A stretch of DNA of 6,102 bases from JBFWIW01 sp050253535 (GCA_050253535.1 JBFWIW010000098.1:1-6102), one strand, 5' to 3'; numbered from the stretch's first letter, positions 1 through 5,407 are shown. Program-made: numbers and translations. The notes: generated by a model not told the origin, from the letters alone.

Positions 1-4
1 TTGT

Positions 5-13
5 CCACCCCTT
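5..13 (-). promoter_or_regulatory. Possible ribosome binding site of the gene after uppS (gene outside window)
   Basis: On the minus strand the last bases before the left edge read AAGGGGTGG. This is a plausible Shine-Dalgarno sequence for a gene whose start codon would lie just outside the window. In many Firmicutes the gene after uppS is cdsA (phosphatidate cytidylyltransferase), but nothing in this window identifies it. An alternative is an ATG at 116-114 that overlaps the uppS stop codon and opens a frame running to the edge. Its roughly 38 residues are basic and polar, unlike the hydrophobic start of CdsA, so I favour an untranslated gap. Confidence 0.3.
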
Positions 14-112
14 GATTCTTTACAGCCCGAATCCGCCTGTACGCTCCTTCTGCGCCGCTGTCCCCGCCTCTCCGCATCCGCCCTTTATGGCAGCGCGTAA
101 AGCAGGAATAAA

Positions 113-850
113 TCATATGCCGCCGTATCTGCGGCTTCTGCGCTGATACGCGGTTATGGCGCGGTCAAGCTCCTTCTCGTCAAAATCCGGCCAGAGGATC
201 GGCGTGAAGTAAAGTTCGGCATAAGCCGCCTGCCAGAGAAGAAAATTGGAGAGCCTTTCCTCTCCGCTCGGCCGTATAACGAGGTCCGGGTCCGGAATTC
301 CCGCAGAATACATATGTCTGCCGAAGCTCTCTTCAGTAATCTCCGTACCCTTCTCCCTGAAGTCCTCAGCGCAAGCCTGAGCGGCGCGTATTATCTCATC
401 CCGGCCGCCGTAATTCAGGCAGATGTTCACCTGCACACCATCAAACCGTTTTGATATTTCTTCCGTCTCCGCTATAAGAGTTTGAAGCTTTTCCGACAGA
501 ACGGATGTATCGCCGAAAAACTTCATTTTCACCCTGTCACGCTCCATTTTTTCAATGGCCTCGGTAATATACTTTTCAAGGAGAGCCATTATCGCATCCA
601 CCTCGTCCTTTGGCCTCTTCCAGTTCTCTGTAGAGAACGCATAGACGGTAAGATACTCTATGCCGATATTCTTACAGTACGTGGCAACGCGCCGGAACGT
701 CTCCGCCCCCGCGGCGTGTCCGGCGTTGCGCGGAAGGCCCCTCTTTTTCGCCCACCGGCCGTTTCCGTCCATAATAATGGCAATGTGTCGGGGAAGCTTT
801 GTAAAATCCGGCTCCCCCGACTTTTCTGCCCTGTTTTTAAAAATATTCAT
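113..850 (-). CDS. uppS: Isoprenyl transferase (undecaprenyl diphosphate synthase family)
   Basis: This cis-prenyltransferase condenses isopentenyl diphosphate units onto farnesyl diphosphate to give undecaprenyl diphosphate, the lipid carrier for peptidoglycan and other wall polymers; it acts at the inner face of the membrane. The 245-residue length is normal. The signature HIAIIMDGNGRWA lies at residues 22-34, with catalytic Asp28 and the diphosphate-binding GNGR following. YAFSTENWKRP (70-80) and LVIRPSGEERLSNFLLWQAAYAELYF (190-215) are the other family blocks. The last has Pro at 194, where Thr is usual. I chose ATG 850 because it overlaps the frr stop as TGATG, implying translational coupling. 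An in-frame TTG at 853 would add one Met but has no better ribosome binding site. The upstream purine-rich stretch lies inside the frr 3' end and is only a weak Shine-Dalgarno. Confidence 0.97.
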   Translation of the reverse strand: MNIFKNRAEKSGEPDFTKLPRHIAIIMDGNGRWAKKRGLPRNAGHAAGAETFRRVATYCKNIGIEYLTVYAFSTENWKRPKDEVDAIMALLEKYITEAIEKMERDRVKMKFFGDTSVLSEKLQTLIAETEEISKRFDGVQVNICLNYGGRDEIIRAAQACAEDFREKGTEITEESFGRHMYSAGIPDPDLVIRPSGEERLSNFLLWQAAYAELYFTPILWPDFDEKELDRAITAYQRRSRRYGGI

Positions 851-1395
851 CAAATTTCGGATAACTCTTTTTCCTTCTTTTCGGTCACGCCGTCGATATC
901 CTTGATGTATTCGTCGGTCATTTTCTGCATATCTTTTTCGATGTCCTTCAAATCGTCTTCCGTTATCTCAGATTTCTTTTTCTGAACTTTGAATGCCTCC
1001 ATTGCGTCACGCCGGATATTTCGGATTGCAATCTTAGCTTCCTCGCTGTATTTGTGTACCTGCTTTACAAGTTCACGGCGCCTCTCCTCCGTCAGCTGCG
1101 GAAAAGCCAGTCTGATGACACGTCCGTCGTTCTGTGGGTTTATTCCGAGATCGGAAGCCTGGATGGCCTTCTCCACAGCCTTCAGGGAGGATGCGTCCCA
1201 CGGCTGGATTACCAGCGTCCTTGGGTCTGGCGAAGAAATAGCCGCTATCTGCTGGACAGGCGTTGGCGTTCCATAATATTCCACTTTTATCTGATCCAAA
1301 ACGGAAGCGTTTGCCCGTCCTGCGCGGACAGAAGAAAACTGGGTCTGGAGCACTTCAACGGTCTTTTTCATTTTGTTCTTATACTCTGTATACAT
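850..1395 (-). CDS. frr: Ribosome recycling factor
   Basis: RRF works with EF-G to split the post-termination ribosome so that subunits, tRNA and mRNA are released; it is cytoplasmic. The protein has 181 residues, slightly short of the common 185. Family motifs are visible in order: SSVRAGRANASVLD (21-34), YYGTPTPVQQ (40-49) at the hinge/domain II region, LVIQPWD (61-67), the INPQNDGRVIRLAFPQLTEERRRELVK block (85-111), and IRNIRRDA (124-131), the conserved arginine-rich helix of domain I. The C-terminal half is highly charged and helical, as expected for the three-helix bundle. The start ATG is preceded by a very good AAGGAGGG (1410-1403) with 7 bases of spacing. It lies 45 bases downstream of pyrH with no terminator between, and its stop overlaps uppS, so the three genes should be one transcript. 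Confidence 0.98.
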   Translation of the reverse strand: MYTEYKNKMKKTVEVLQTQFSSVRAGRANASVLDQIKVEYYGTPTPVQQIAAISSPDPRTLVIQPWDASSLKAVEKAIQASDLGINPQNDGRVIRLAFPQLTEERRRELVKQVHKYSEEAKIAIRNIRRDAMEAFKVQKKKSEITEDDLKDIEKDMQKMTDEYIKDIDGVTEKKEKELSEI

Positions 1396-1440
1396 CAGTA
1401 TTCCCTCCTTGTAATGTTAACCGGGCAAAGCCCATTTTAC

Positions 1441-2169
1441 TTATTCCACTATTGTGCCGACCTTTTCACCCATAACCGCTCTGTAAATATTCTCCGGATC
1501 CCTGAGTGCAAAGAGCATAACGGGTATCTTATTGTCCATAGAGAGCGAGGTCGCCGTGCTGTCCATAACAGTGAGATGCTTTGAGAGCACATCGTCATAT
1601 GATATGGAATCGTACTTTACGGCCTCTGGGTCTAATCTTGGATCGGCACTGTATACGCCGTCTACATTCTTGGCTAAAAGTATGACATCCGCATCTATCT
1701 CCGCCGCCCGTAAAACCGCTGCCGTATCCGTCGAAAAATATGGACAGCCTGTCCCGCAGCCGAAAATGACAACTCTCCCGAGCCTTAAATGCTTGTCCGC
1801 CTTGAGTCTTATATACGGCTCAGCGACGGCGCGTATCTCAAGGGCCGTCTGTACTCTGACCTGGACATCCATATGTTCCAGAACGTCCGCCACGGCGAGG
1901 CAGTTCATAACCGTAGCCATCATGCCCATATGGTCGGCCCGTGTTCGCTCCATTTTGCCGCCGCCGTCTTTGACTCCGCGCCAAAAATTGCCGCCACCAA
2001 TGACTATACCCATTTCGACACCGTTTTCAACGCACCTTTTTATTATGCTGCAAACATTTTCTATGACGTCAAAGTCCAGTCCAAACTTTTTTTCCCCCGC
2101 GAGCGCCTCACCAGACAGTTTGAGGAGTACGCGTTTATAGGCAGGTTTACTATTCTCCGTTACTACCAT
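1441..2169 (-). CDS. pyrH: UMP kinase
   Basis: This hexameric amino-acid-kinase-fold enzyme phosphorylates UMP to UDP with ATP in the cytoplasm and is the committed step to UTP and CTP. The 242-residue length is normal. Visible motifs are RVLLKLSGEAL (13-23) at the phosphate-binding lysine, IGGGNFWRG (57-65), MATVMNCLA (84-92), the GTGCPYFSTDTAA block (139-151) for UMP binding, AKNVDGVYSADPRLDP (166-181) and MDSTATSLSMDNKIPV (202-217). Cys142 stands where Asn is common in other PyrH proteins (GTGNPFF). A GGAGGT at 2181-2176, 6 bases before the ATG, fixes the start. It is the first gene of a pyrH-frr-uppS block. Directly upstream are a terminator and an AT-rich promoter region, not tsf. Confidence 0.98.
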   Translation of the reverse strand: MVVTENSKPAYKRVLLKLSGEALAGEKKFGLDFDVIENVCSIIKRCVENGVEMGIVIGGGNFWRGVKDGGGKMERTRADHMGMMATVMNCLAVADVLEHMDVQVRVQTALEIRAVAEPYIRLKADKHLRLGRVVIFGCGTGCPYFSTDTAAVLRAAEIDADVILLAKNVDGVYSADPRLDPEAVKYDSISYDDVLSKHLTVMDSTATSLSMDNKIPVMLFALRDPENIYRAVMGEKVGTIVE

Positions 2170-2222
2170 AATCTTACCTCCGGGGCGCGGGACTTTTTCG
2201 CCGCGCAGTCTTTCTCAATTTA

Positions 2223-2252
2223 AGTATAATTACACAGTATAGTTTATTTTAA
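2223..2252 (-). promoter_or_regulatory. Putative promoter of pyrH-frr-uppS
   Basis: The AT-rich gap between the upstream terminator and pyrH holds two TATACT hexamers on the minus strand, at 2228-2223 and 2241-2236. The proximal one can be paired with TTAAAA (2252-2247) at 18 bases; the distal one has only a weak -35. A start from the proximal box would give a leader of roughly 45 bases before the pyrH ATG. Because the strong terminator isolates pyrH from the gene upstream, a promoter must lie here, though which box is used is not certain. Confidence 0.55.
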
Positions 2253-2285
2253 TATATTTCAGCCCAAATTGGAATAGAAAATTAC

Positions 2286-2318
2286 AAAAAAATCGGCTCC
2301 GCCAGTTGGCGGAGCCGA
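2286..2318 (-). terminator. Rho-independent terminator of the transaldolase-like gene
   Basis: A perfect 11-bp GC-rich stem (arms 2293-2303 and 2308-2318) closes a 4-base loop. On the minus strand it is followed at once by seven T residues (2292-2286). It begins 24 bases after the stop codon of the transaldolase-like gene and ends its transcript before pyrH. On the plus strand there is no matching T run, so it appears to be one-directional. Confidence 0.95.
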
Positions 2319-2342
2319 CAGTATACGAAAAGTGGGTGAAAT

Positions 2343-3683
2343 TTATTTCTGTCCCTTGGCCGCATTCATAAAGCGGCGCTGATAGGAGACAACCTGATTT
2401 GTGGAGGTAAAACGTGCAAGGTAGCTCGGCTCCGCCGTAATTACGACGCGGTCAATGATGTCAGCGTACTCGGGATCCGCCATGAGATTGTCGAGGTCGG
2501 GATAGTTGTACTCACCCTCCATGGAACATATGATAAGTCTGGTATCTTTGAGATTTGTGTTGCGGAGGAGGCGAAGGTTGTGGCGGACGCCGTCAAGGCC
2601 ATCGGCGCCTATACCGTTAGCAAAGTTGCGGTATGCAACAATGTCCTTCGCTATCTTCATGCAGTCAATCACACTTCTGTCGGTCTCCTTGGCGGAGAGG
2701 TAGTCGTTTGAGAGCATAAAGCTTCTGAGATCTTCAAGATACTTGACTTCTCCGGTGAGCTCATAGATGTCAAGCAGCTGCTTCATTGCGGCGGACTGCT
2801 TTGCACGGTGACGGACAAAGCTGTTTATAAAATAGGGCTTTGCCTGGAGCGCCATCGCGGTCTGATAGGGCTCGAACATGAGCGTGTAATTTATACGATA
2901 GCCGTGCTCGCGGAGTTTAAGCGCAAGATTGTGTCCGCGGAGAGCGTCCGCCGTCGCGCACTTGTCATAGCGGACATCGAGTCTCTTGTCTCCCTCGAGG
3001 AGTTGTCCGACGTTTGCGGGGTTCACTGGGCCTGTGTGCGGAACTTTGACAACGAGGCGGTACTCGGTGAGCATCTCCTTGAACTTTTCGCACTCGTCAA
3101 GAATTTTGGAGAAGTCTTCCTCAAAGGGGTTATTGAGCTCGACGCTTATATCACAGCCGGGCCCGAGGACACGGCCGAGCTCGGCCATAACCTCGTCGCG
3201 GGTCTTAAAGAGACCGCCGACGTTCGCCTTCGGGTTATTGATGAAGAGGTCGTATACGATGCCGGGGTTGCAGGTGAGGTTACCGAGCAGCGGAGCTATT
3301 GGAGCAACCTCATAGGGGTTTGCCGAGTCGGCAGAGAAGATTACTCCGGTTGGGCGCTTCACACCGTTTTTGTCATAGGAAATATCTCTGACGAGGTCGA
3401 CCGTCAGAACACCCTCGGCACCCATGGTGCACTCGGGGCGGAAGCCGGCCGGGATTTCGCCTGCCGGGACGGAAAACGTCTTGATAACGTCTTCAAACCT
3501 CGGAGAAACGTCAACATACTTGACGTCGCCCTTGAGTTTTACATACTGTTCGGGGCAGAGAAGAAGGTTTTCGGCGCGGCAGACATTGTCCTCCTTGCCG
3601 CGGACAGCGAGAGCGCCCAGGGCTTTGAGCGGATAATTTACGTGGATCTTCCCCTCGCCTGTGGAAAGATAGTTTACAGTCAT
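2343..3683 (-). CDS. Transaldolase/fructose-6-phosphate aldolase-like protein with extra N-terminal region
   Basis: This is probably a Schiff-base aldolase of the transaldolase TIM-barrel family; the substrate is unknown. Of its 446 residues, about 115-300 follow the family pattern. FSADSANPYEV (116-126) matches the first strand, with Asp119 in the TalB Asp17 position. LTCNPGIV (136-143) matches the TTNPSLI block. DISVELN (178-184) has Glu182. VVKVPHT (211-217) gives Lys213 as the Schiff-base lysine. INYTLMFEPYQTAMAL (264-279) has Thr267 and Gln274. FINSFVRHR (285-293) sits where families show SPFVGR. About 28 extra residues follow the lysine strand. Residues 1-110 and the C-terminal 140 are not recognised. 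ATG 3683 is chosen because GGAGGT lies 7 bases upstream; a TTG at 3713 would add ten residues but has no such site. It lies downstream of gntR, with its own regulated promoter and terminator. Confidence 0.72.
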   Translation of the reverse strand: MTVNYLSTGEGKIHVNYPLKALGALAVRGKEDNVCRAENLLLCPEQYVKLKGDVKYVDVSPRFEDVIKTFSVPAGEIPAGFRPECTMGAEGVLTVDLVRDISYDKNGVKRPTGVIFSADSANPYEVAPIAPLLGNLTCNPGIVYDLFINNPKANVGGLFKTRDEVMAELGRVLGPGCDISVELNNPFEEDFSKILDECEKFKEMLTEYRLVVKVPHTGPVNPANVGQLLEGDKRLDVRYDKCATADALRGHNLALKLREHGYRINYTLMFEPYQTAMALQAKPYFINSFVRHRAKQSAAMKQLLDIYELTGEVKYLEDLRSFMLSNDYLSAKETDRSVIDCMKIAKDIVAYRNFANGIGADGLDGVRHNLRLLRNTNLKDTRLIICSMEGEYNYPDLDNLMADPEYADIIDRVVITAEPSYLARFTSTNQVVSYQRRFMNAAKGQK

Positions 3684-3690
3684 ATTAAAT

Positions 3691-3696
3691 ACCTCC
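3691..3696 (-). promoter_or_regulatory. Ribosome binding site deciding the start of the transaldolase-like gene
   Basis: The minus strand reads GGAGGT here, 7 bases before ATG 3683. This decides for the 446-residue form over a longer frame opening with TTG at 3713. Confidence 0.85.
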
Positions 3697-3774
3697 AAAG
3701 TTTTTTTGGCCAATATATTGCTGACAATTTAATTAAAAGCATGAGCCTTTAAATTTAAACGCATACAATCGGGC

Positions 3775-3790
3775 ACTTGTATATACAAGT
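3775..3790. promoter_or_regulatory. Predicted GntR/HutC-type operator (perfect 16-bp palindrome)
   Basis: ACTTGTATATACAAGT is a perfect palindrome. Its core GTATATAC fits the GT-N-TA-N-AC pattern described for HutC-subfamily GntR regulators, and TTGTATATACAA is the operator type known for TreR of Bacillus subtilis. It overlaps the last three bases of the predicted -10 box (3793-3788) and covers the expected transcription start, so a bound dimer would block RNA polymerase. The HutC-type regulator encoded just upstream is the obvious candidate ligand; that pairing is inferred. Confidence 0.82.
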
Positions 3791-3815
3791 ATAACCTGTT
3801 CCTCAGTTTTGTCAA
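3788..3815 (-). promoter_or_regulatory. Strong promoter of the transaldolase-like gene
   Basis: On the minus strand TTGACA (3815-3810) and TATACT (3793-3788) are separated by 16 bases, close to the sigma-A consensus. The predicted start near 3781 gives a leader of roughly 100 bases. The -10 overlaps the 16-bp palindrome, arguing for repression in the absence of an inducer. Confidence 0.85.
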
Positions 3816-3828
3816 GCATATTATGCTT
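3814..3828. repeat. Hyphenated palindrome abutting the -35 box
   Basis: AAGCAT and ATGCTT arms of 6 bases flank a 3-base centre and run into the edge of the TTGACA box. No T run follows on either strand, so it is not a terminator for gntR. It may be a second protein-binding site, or chance in an AT-rich gap. Confidence 0.35.
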
Positions 3829-3848
3829 CAAAACTTTCGGCATAGTAC

Positions 3849-4568
3849 TTAAAAAGAGAGATGAATCTGAATTTTATCACCGCGAAATACCACATTCGTA
3901 TATTCAAACACGCGGCCATCCTCGGTCATCACCTCGTCCTTAAGCGACAAAAGCGGAGAGCCTGTCCTGACTTTAAGCAGCTGCGCCTCTTCTTTTACGG
4001 CGGCAACTGATTCCAGAGTCTCTACCGTTCTGCTGGGTTTCAGGTCGTACCGCTTGCTTAGAATTACGCAGAGCTGTTCGTGTTCGAGATCCTCCATGTT
4101 GAGGTCGGGACTGTAAGAAGCCGGAATATACGAAGTATGAATACTCAGCGGTACGCCTTTTATAAAGCGCAGGCGGCTTATACAGTAAAAATCTCCGCCG
4201 GTGACCGACGGGAAGTATTTTGCTACAGCCGGTGAGACAGACCCCTTTTGTATTGAAAGAAGCTTAGTCGAGACTTCGTGGCCCATATGCTCAAGCTGCT
4301 CTCTAATACCTGCGTAGGAGAGCGGGTTTGCAACTATCTTCTGCCCCTTTACAAACGTACCCTTTCCGGGTATCCTGTCCAAAAGATCCTCGTGGACGAG
4401 CTTTGTAATTACATTCCGTACGGTGGTTCGGCTTATACCGAAAGTAGCGCTCATCTCGTTTTCAGACGGAATGGCCTGCCCCGGTGCCCAATCGCCGGAA
4501 ACAAGATTATGCCGGATGATATCCTCCATCTGTATGTGCAGAGGCTTAGAACTCAAGCGATCCAACAT
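3849..4568 (-). CDS. GntR-family transcriptional regulator, HutC subfamily (wHTH plus UTRA)
   Basis: This is a dimeric DNA-binding regulator whose C-terminal UTRA domain usually senses a small molecule, often a sugar phosphate. The 239 residues are typical of the subfamily. The winged helix spans about 7-75: IPSENEMSATFGISRTTVRNVITKL (33-57) is the helix-turn-helix, and DRIPGKGTFV (64-73) the wing. UTRA follows from about 90 to 239, with SRLRFIKGVPLSIHTSYIP (131-149) and the conserved tail TGSPLLSLKDEVMTEDGRVFEYTNVVFRGDKIQI (202-235). The ligand cannot be read from sequence. TGAGGAGAG (4586-4578) precedes the ATG at an acceptable distance. The gene ends 165 bases before the transaldolase-like gene, whose promoter carries a HutC-type palindrome, so that gene is its likely target. 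No terminator was seen after it. Confidence 0.94.
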   Translation of the reverse strand: MLDRLSSKPLHIQMEDIIRHNLVSGDWAPGQAIPSENEMSATFGISRTTVRNVITKLVHEDLLDRIPGKGTFVKGQKIVANPLSYAGIREQLEHMGHEVSTKLLSIQKGSVSPAVAKYFPSVTGGDFYCISRLRFIKGVPLSIHTSYIPASYSPDLNMEDLEHEQLCVILSKRYDLKPSRTVETLESVAAVKEEAQLLKVRTGSPLLSLKDEVMTEDGRVFEYTNVVFRGDKIQIHLSF

Positions 4569-4621
4569 TGCTGCATACTCTCCTCACCCAATAAAACATA
4601 ATTCCTTATTCATTGAAGAAT

Positions 4622-4650
4622 ATTTTAACATAATGTGTTCTACATTACAA
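4622..4650 (-). promoter_or_regulatory. Putative gntR promoter with extended -10
   Basis: On the minus strand TTGTAA (4650-4645) is followed after 17 bases by TAAAAT (4627-4622). A TG one base before the -10 gives an extended -10 element. The predicted start near 4615 leaves a leader of about 45 bases to the gntR ATG. Confidence 0.65.
4631..4647. repeat. Inverted repeat inside the gntR promoter spacer
   Basis: TAATGT and ACATTA arms of 6 bases are separated by 5 bases and lie between the -35 and -10 of gntR. It does not match the GT-N-TA-N-AC pattern of the palindrome at 3775-3790, so autoregulation by the same site type is not supported. It could be a site for another regulator or chance. 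Confidence 0.3.
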
Positions 4651-4669
4651 ACATTTTTCTCTCTGTTTC

Positions 4670-4684
4670 CAGTATTTTATACTG
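4670..4684. repeat. Hyphenated palindrome upstream of the mecA-like promoter
   Basis: CAGTAT and ATACTG arms of 6 bases flank TTT. The element touches the -35 region of the plus-strand promoter, where an operator could act. A 6-bp arm in AT-rich DNA can arise by chance. Confidence 0.28.
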
Positions 4685-4711
4685 TCTTTATAAGCTCTTA
4701 GGCGTTATAAT
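4683..4711 (+). promoter_or_regulatory. Putative promoter of the mecA-like gene
   Basis: A perfect TATAAT lies at 4706-4711. The hexamer 17 bases upstream, TGTCTT (4683-4688), is a poor -35, so the promoter may be weak or activator-dependent. The predicted start near 4718 gives a leader of about 29 bases. Confidence 0.55.
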
Positions 4712-4746
4712 ATCAAAGACGCAGAACCTTATGAGGAGTGAAGCCA

Positions 4747-5250
4747 GTGGAAATACAGACCATCTGCAGCGCATCATTTACCGTTTACCTCGGTGAGGGA
4801 GATCTTGAGGCTTTACATATTACCCCCACTAAAATGACGGAAAAGGATACTGAAGACGTGCTTCACCTCGCGCTGCGGAGCCTTGGTAAAAAACCCTGTC
4901 GCCAGGTGCAGACGGAGTTTTTTCCCGGAAAGCACGAACTTCTGCTGTTCATACGTATTAATACCGGAAATGTGGCCTTTTTCGGTTTCGATGAGTTTGA
5001 GGACGTGTGCTCCGCGGTTGCCGGGTGTGCCGAACCTCTCCCCTCCTCGCTCGCATTTTTAGACGGGCGCTATATACTCTCCGTCTACCCATGGGACAGT
5101 GCGGAGCTGCCTTCCTCTCTTATAGAATTTGGCGAGGGTCTCAAACACCCGCCTGAATATGAACTGTTTCTTGACGAGCACGCAAAAAAGCTGATATCCA
5201 ACGACGCTATAGCGGTTTTATGGGATTATTTCTTCGATAAGAGGGCATAA
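4747..5250 (+). CDS. MecA-family adaptor protein (short form)
   Basis: MecA-type proteins bind substrates through the N-terminal domain and deliver them to the ClpC-ClpP protease through the C-terminal domain. The N-terminal part (1-45) follows the MecA pattern MEI...FTVYLGEGDLEALHI...TEDVLHLAL. The C-terminal part has FGFDEFEDVCSAV (79-91), the GRYIL strand (107-111), LIEFGE (125-130) and the ending HAKKLISNDAIAVLWDYF (145-162), like the EDAL..L..YF end of MecA/YpbH. At 167 residues it is shorter than B. subtilis MecA (about 218). The acidic linker between domains is missing or very short. GTG 4747 is chosen because GAGGAG (4733-4738) lies 8 bases upstream; a GTG at 4738 overlaps that site. 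The call rests on pattern similarity, not an alignment. It reads toward smpB, 184 bases away. Confidence 0.78.
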   Translation: MEIQTICSASFTVYLGEGDLEALHITPTKMTEKDTEDVLHLALRSLGKKPCRQVQTEFFPGKHELLLFIRINTGNVAFFGFDEFEDVCSAVAGCAEPLPSSLAFLDGRYILSVYPWDSAELPSSLIEFGEGLKHPPEYELFLDEHAKKLISNDAIAVLWDYFFDKRA

Positions 5251-5321
5251 GAACGTCTATTGCGCAGAAATTCAATGCACCGCAGTCAAACAGGCGCTCA
5301 AAATTCGGGACGACATGGCAT

Positions 5322-5344
5322 ATCGCCGACTGCAGGCCGGCGAT
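5322..5344 (+). other. Weak hairpin between the mecA-like gene and smpB
   Basis: ATCGCCG and CGGCGAT form a 7-bp stem with a 9-base loop in the 184-base gap. No T run follows, so it is not a normal intrinsic terminator. The rest of the gap up to 5350 shows no convincing gene. Confidence 0.25.
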
Positions 5345-5360
5345 GCGCCGCTTATGAATA

Positions 5361-5390
5361 TTGACATACGTGGTATAATTACTTTATGAT
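5361..5390 (+). promoter_or_regulatory. smpB promoter region with overlapping -10 choices
   Basis: A perfect TTGACA (5361-5366) pairs with TATGAT (5385-5390) at 18 bases. A perfect TATAAT (5374-5379) lies only 7 bases after TTGACA, so it must use another -35, such as the poor CTTATG (5351-5356) at 17 bases. Either would give a leader of roughly 40-50 bases. The boxes lie within or beside a 12-bp inverted repeat. Confidence 0.6.
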
Positions 5391-5407
5391 GAGTGTTATA
5401 CCACGTA
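5367..5407. repeat. Perfect 12-bp inverted repeat embracing the smpB promoter
   Basis: TACGTGGTATAA (5367-5378) and TTATACCACGTA (5396-5407) are perfect inverted copies with a 17-base spacer. Their centres are 29 bp apart, close to three helical turns. The left arm contains most of a TATAAT box and follows TTGACA directly. As RNA, made only by read-through from upstream, it would fold into a long-loop hairpin followed by AATATTTTT, a poor terminator shape. A two-site operator is the other reading. Confidence 0.85.

Noticed and set aside
482..985. 167-codon plus-strand open frame across uppS and frr
   Set aside because: It is antisense to two clear genes and has no motif or ribosome site of its own.
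1423..1433. Small GGGC/GCCC hairpin between pyrH and frr as a terminator
   Set aside because: The stem is only 4 bp and no T run follows on the minus strand.
1054..1584. 176-codon plus-strand open frame across frr and the pyrH 3' end
   Set aside because: It spans two well-supported minus-strand genes and their gap, with no recognisable product.
1532..2140. 202-codon plus-strand open frame opposite pyrH
   Set aside because: The minus-strand frame is unmistakable UMP kinase; this frame is its shadow and has no family motifs.
2808..3752. 314-codon plus-strand open frame opposite the transaldolase-like gene
   Set aside because: It is antisense to a gene with recognisable motifs, a strong ribosome site, promoter and terminator; its own product matches no family I know and it shows no matching start signal. 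Long antisense frames arise from the codon bias of the real gene.
5274..5363. 29-codon frame in the gap before smpB
   Set aside because: It has no ribosome binding site, no recognisable sequence, and a length easily reached by chance.
5361..5379. TTGACA and TATAAT as one promoter
   Set aside because: Both hexamers are perfect, but the 7-base spacing is far too short for sigma-A; they must belong to different or overlapping promoters.
5367..5407. Invertible promoter (phase switch) at smpB
   Set aside because: The repeats resemble recombination arms, but the 17-base segment between them is too short for known inversion systems, and no recombinase gene is nearby. An operator or hairpin explains it more simply.
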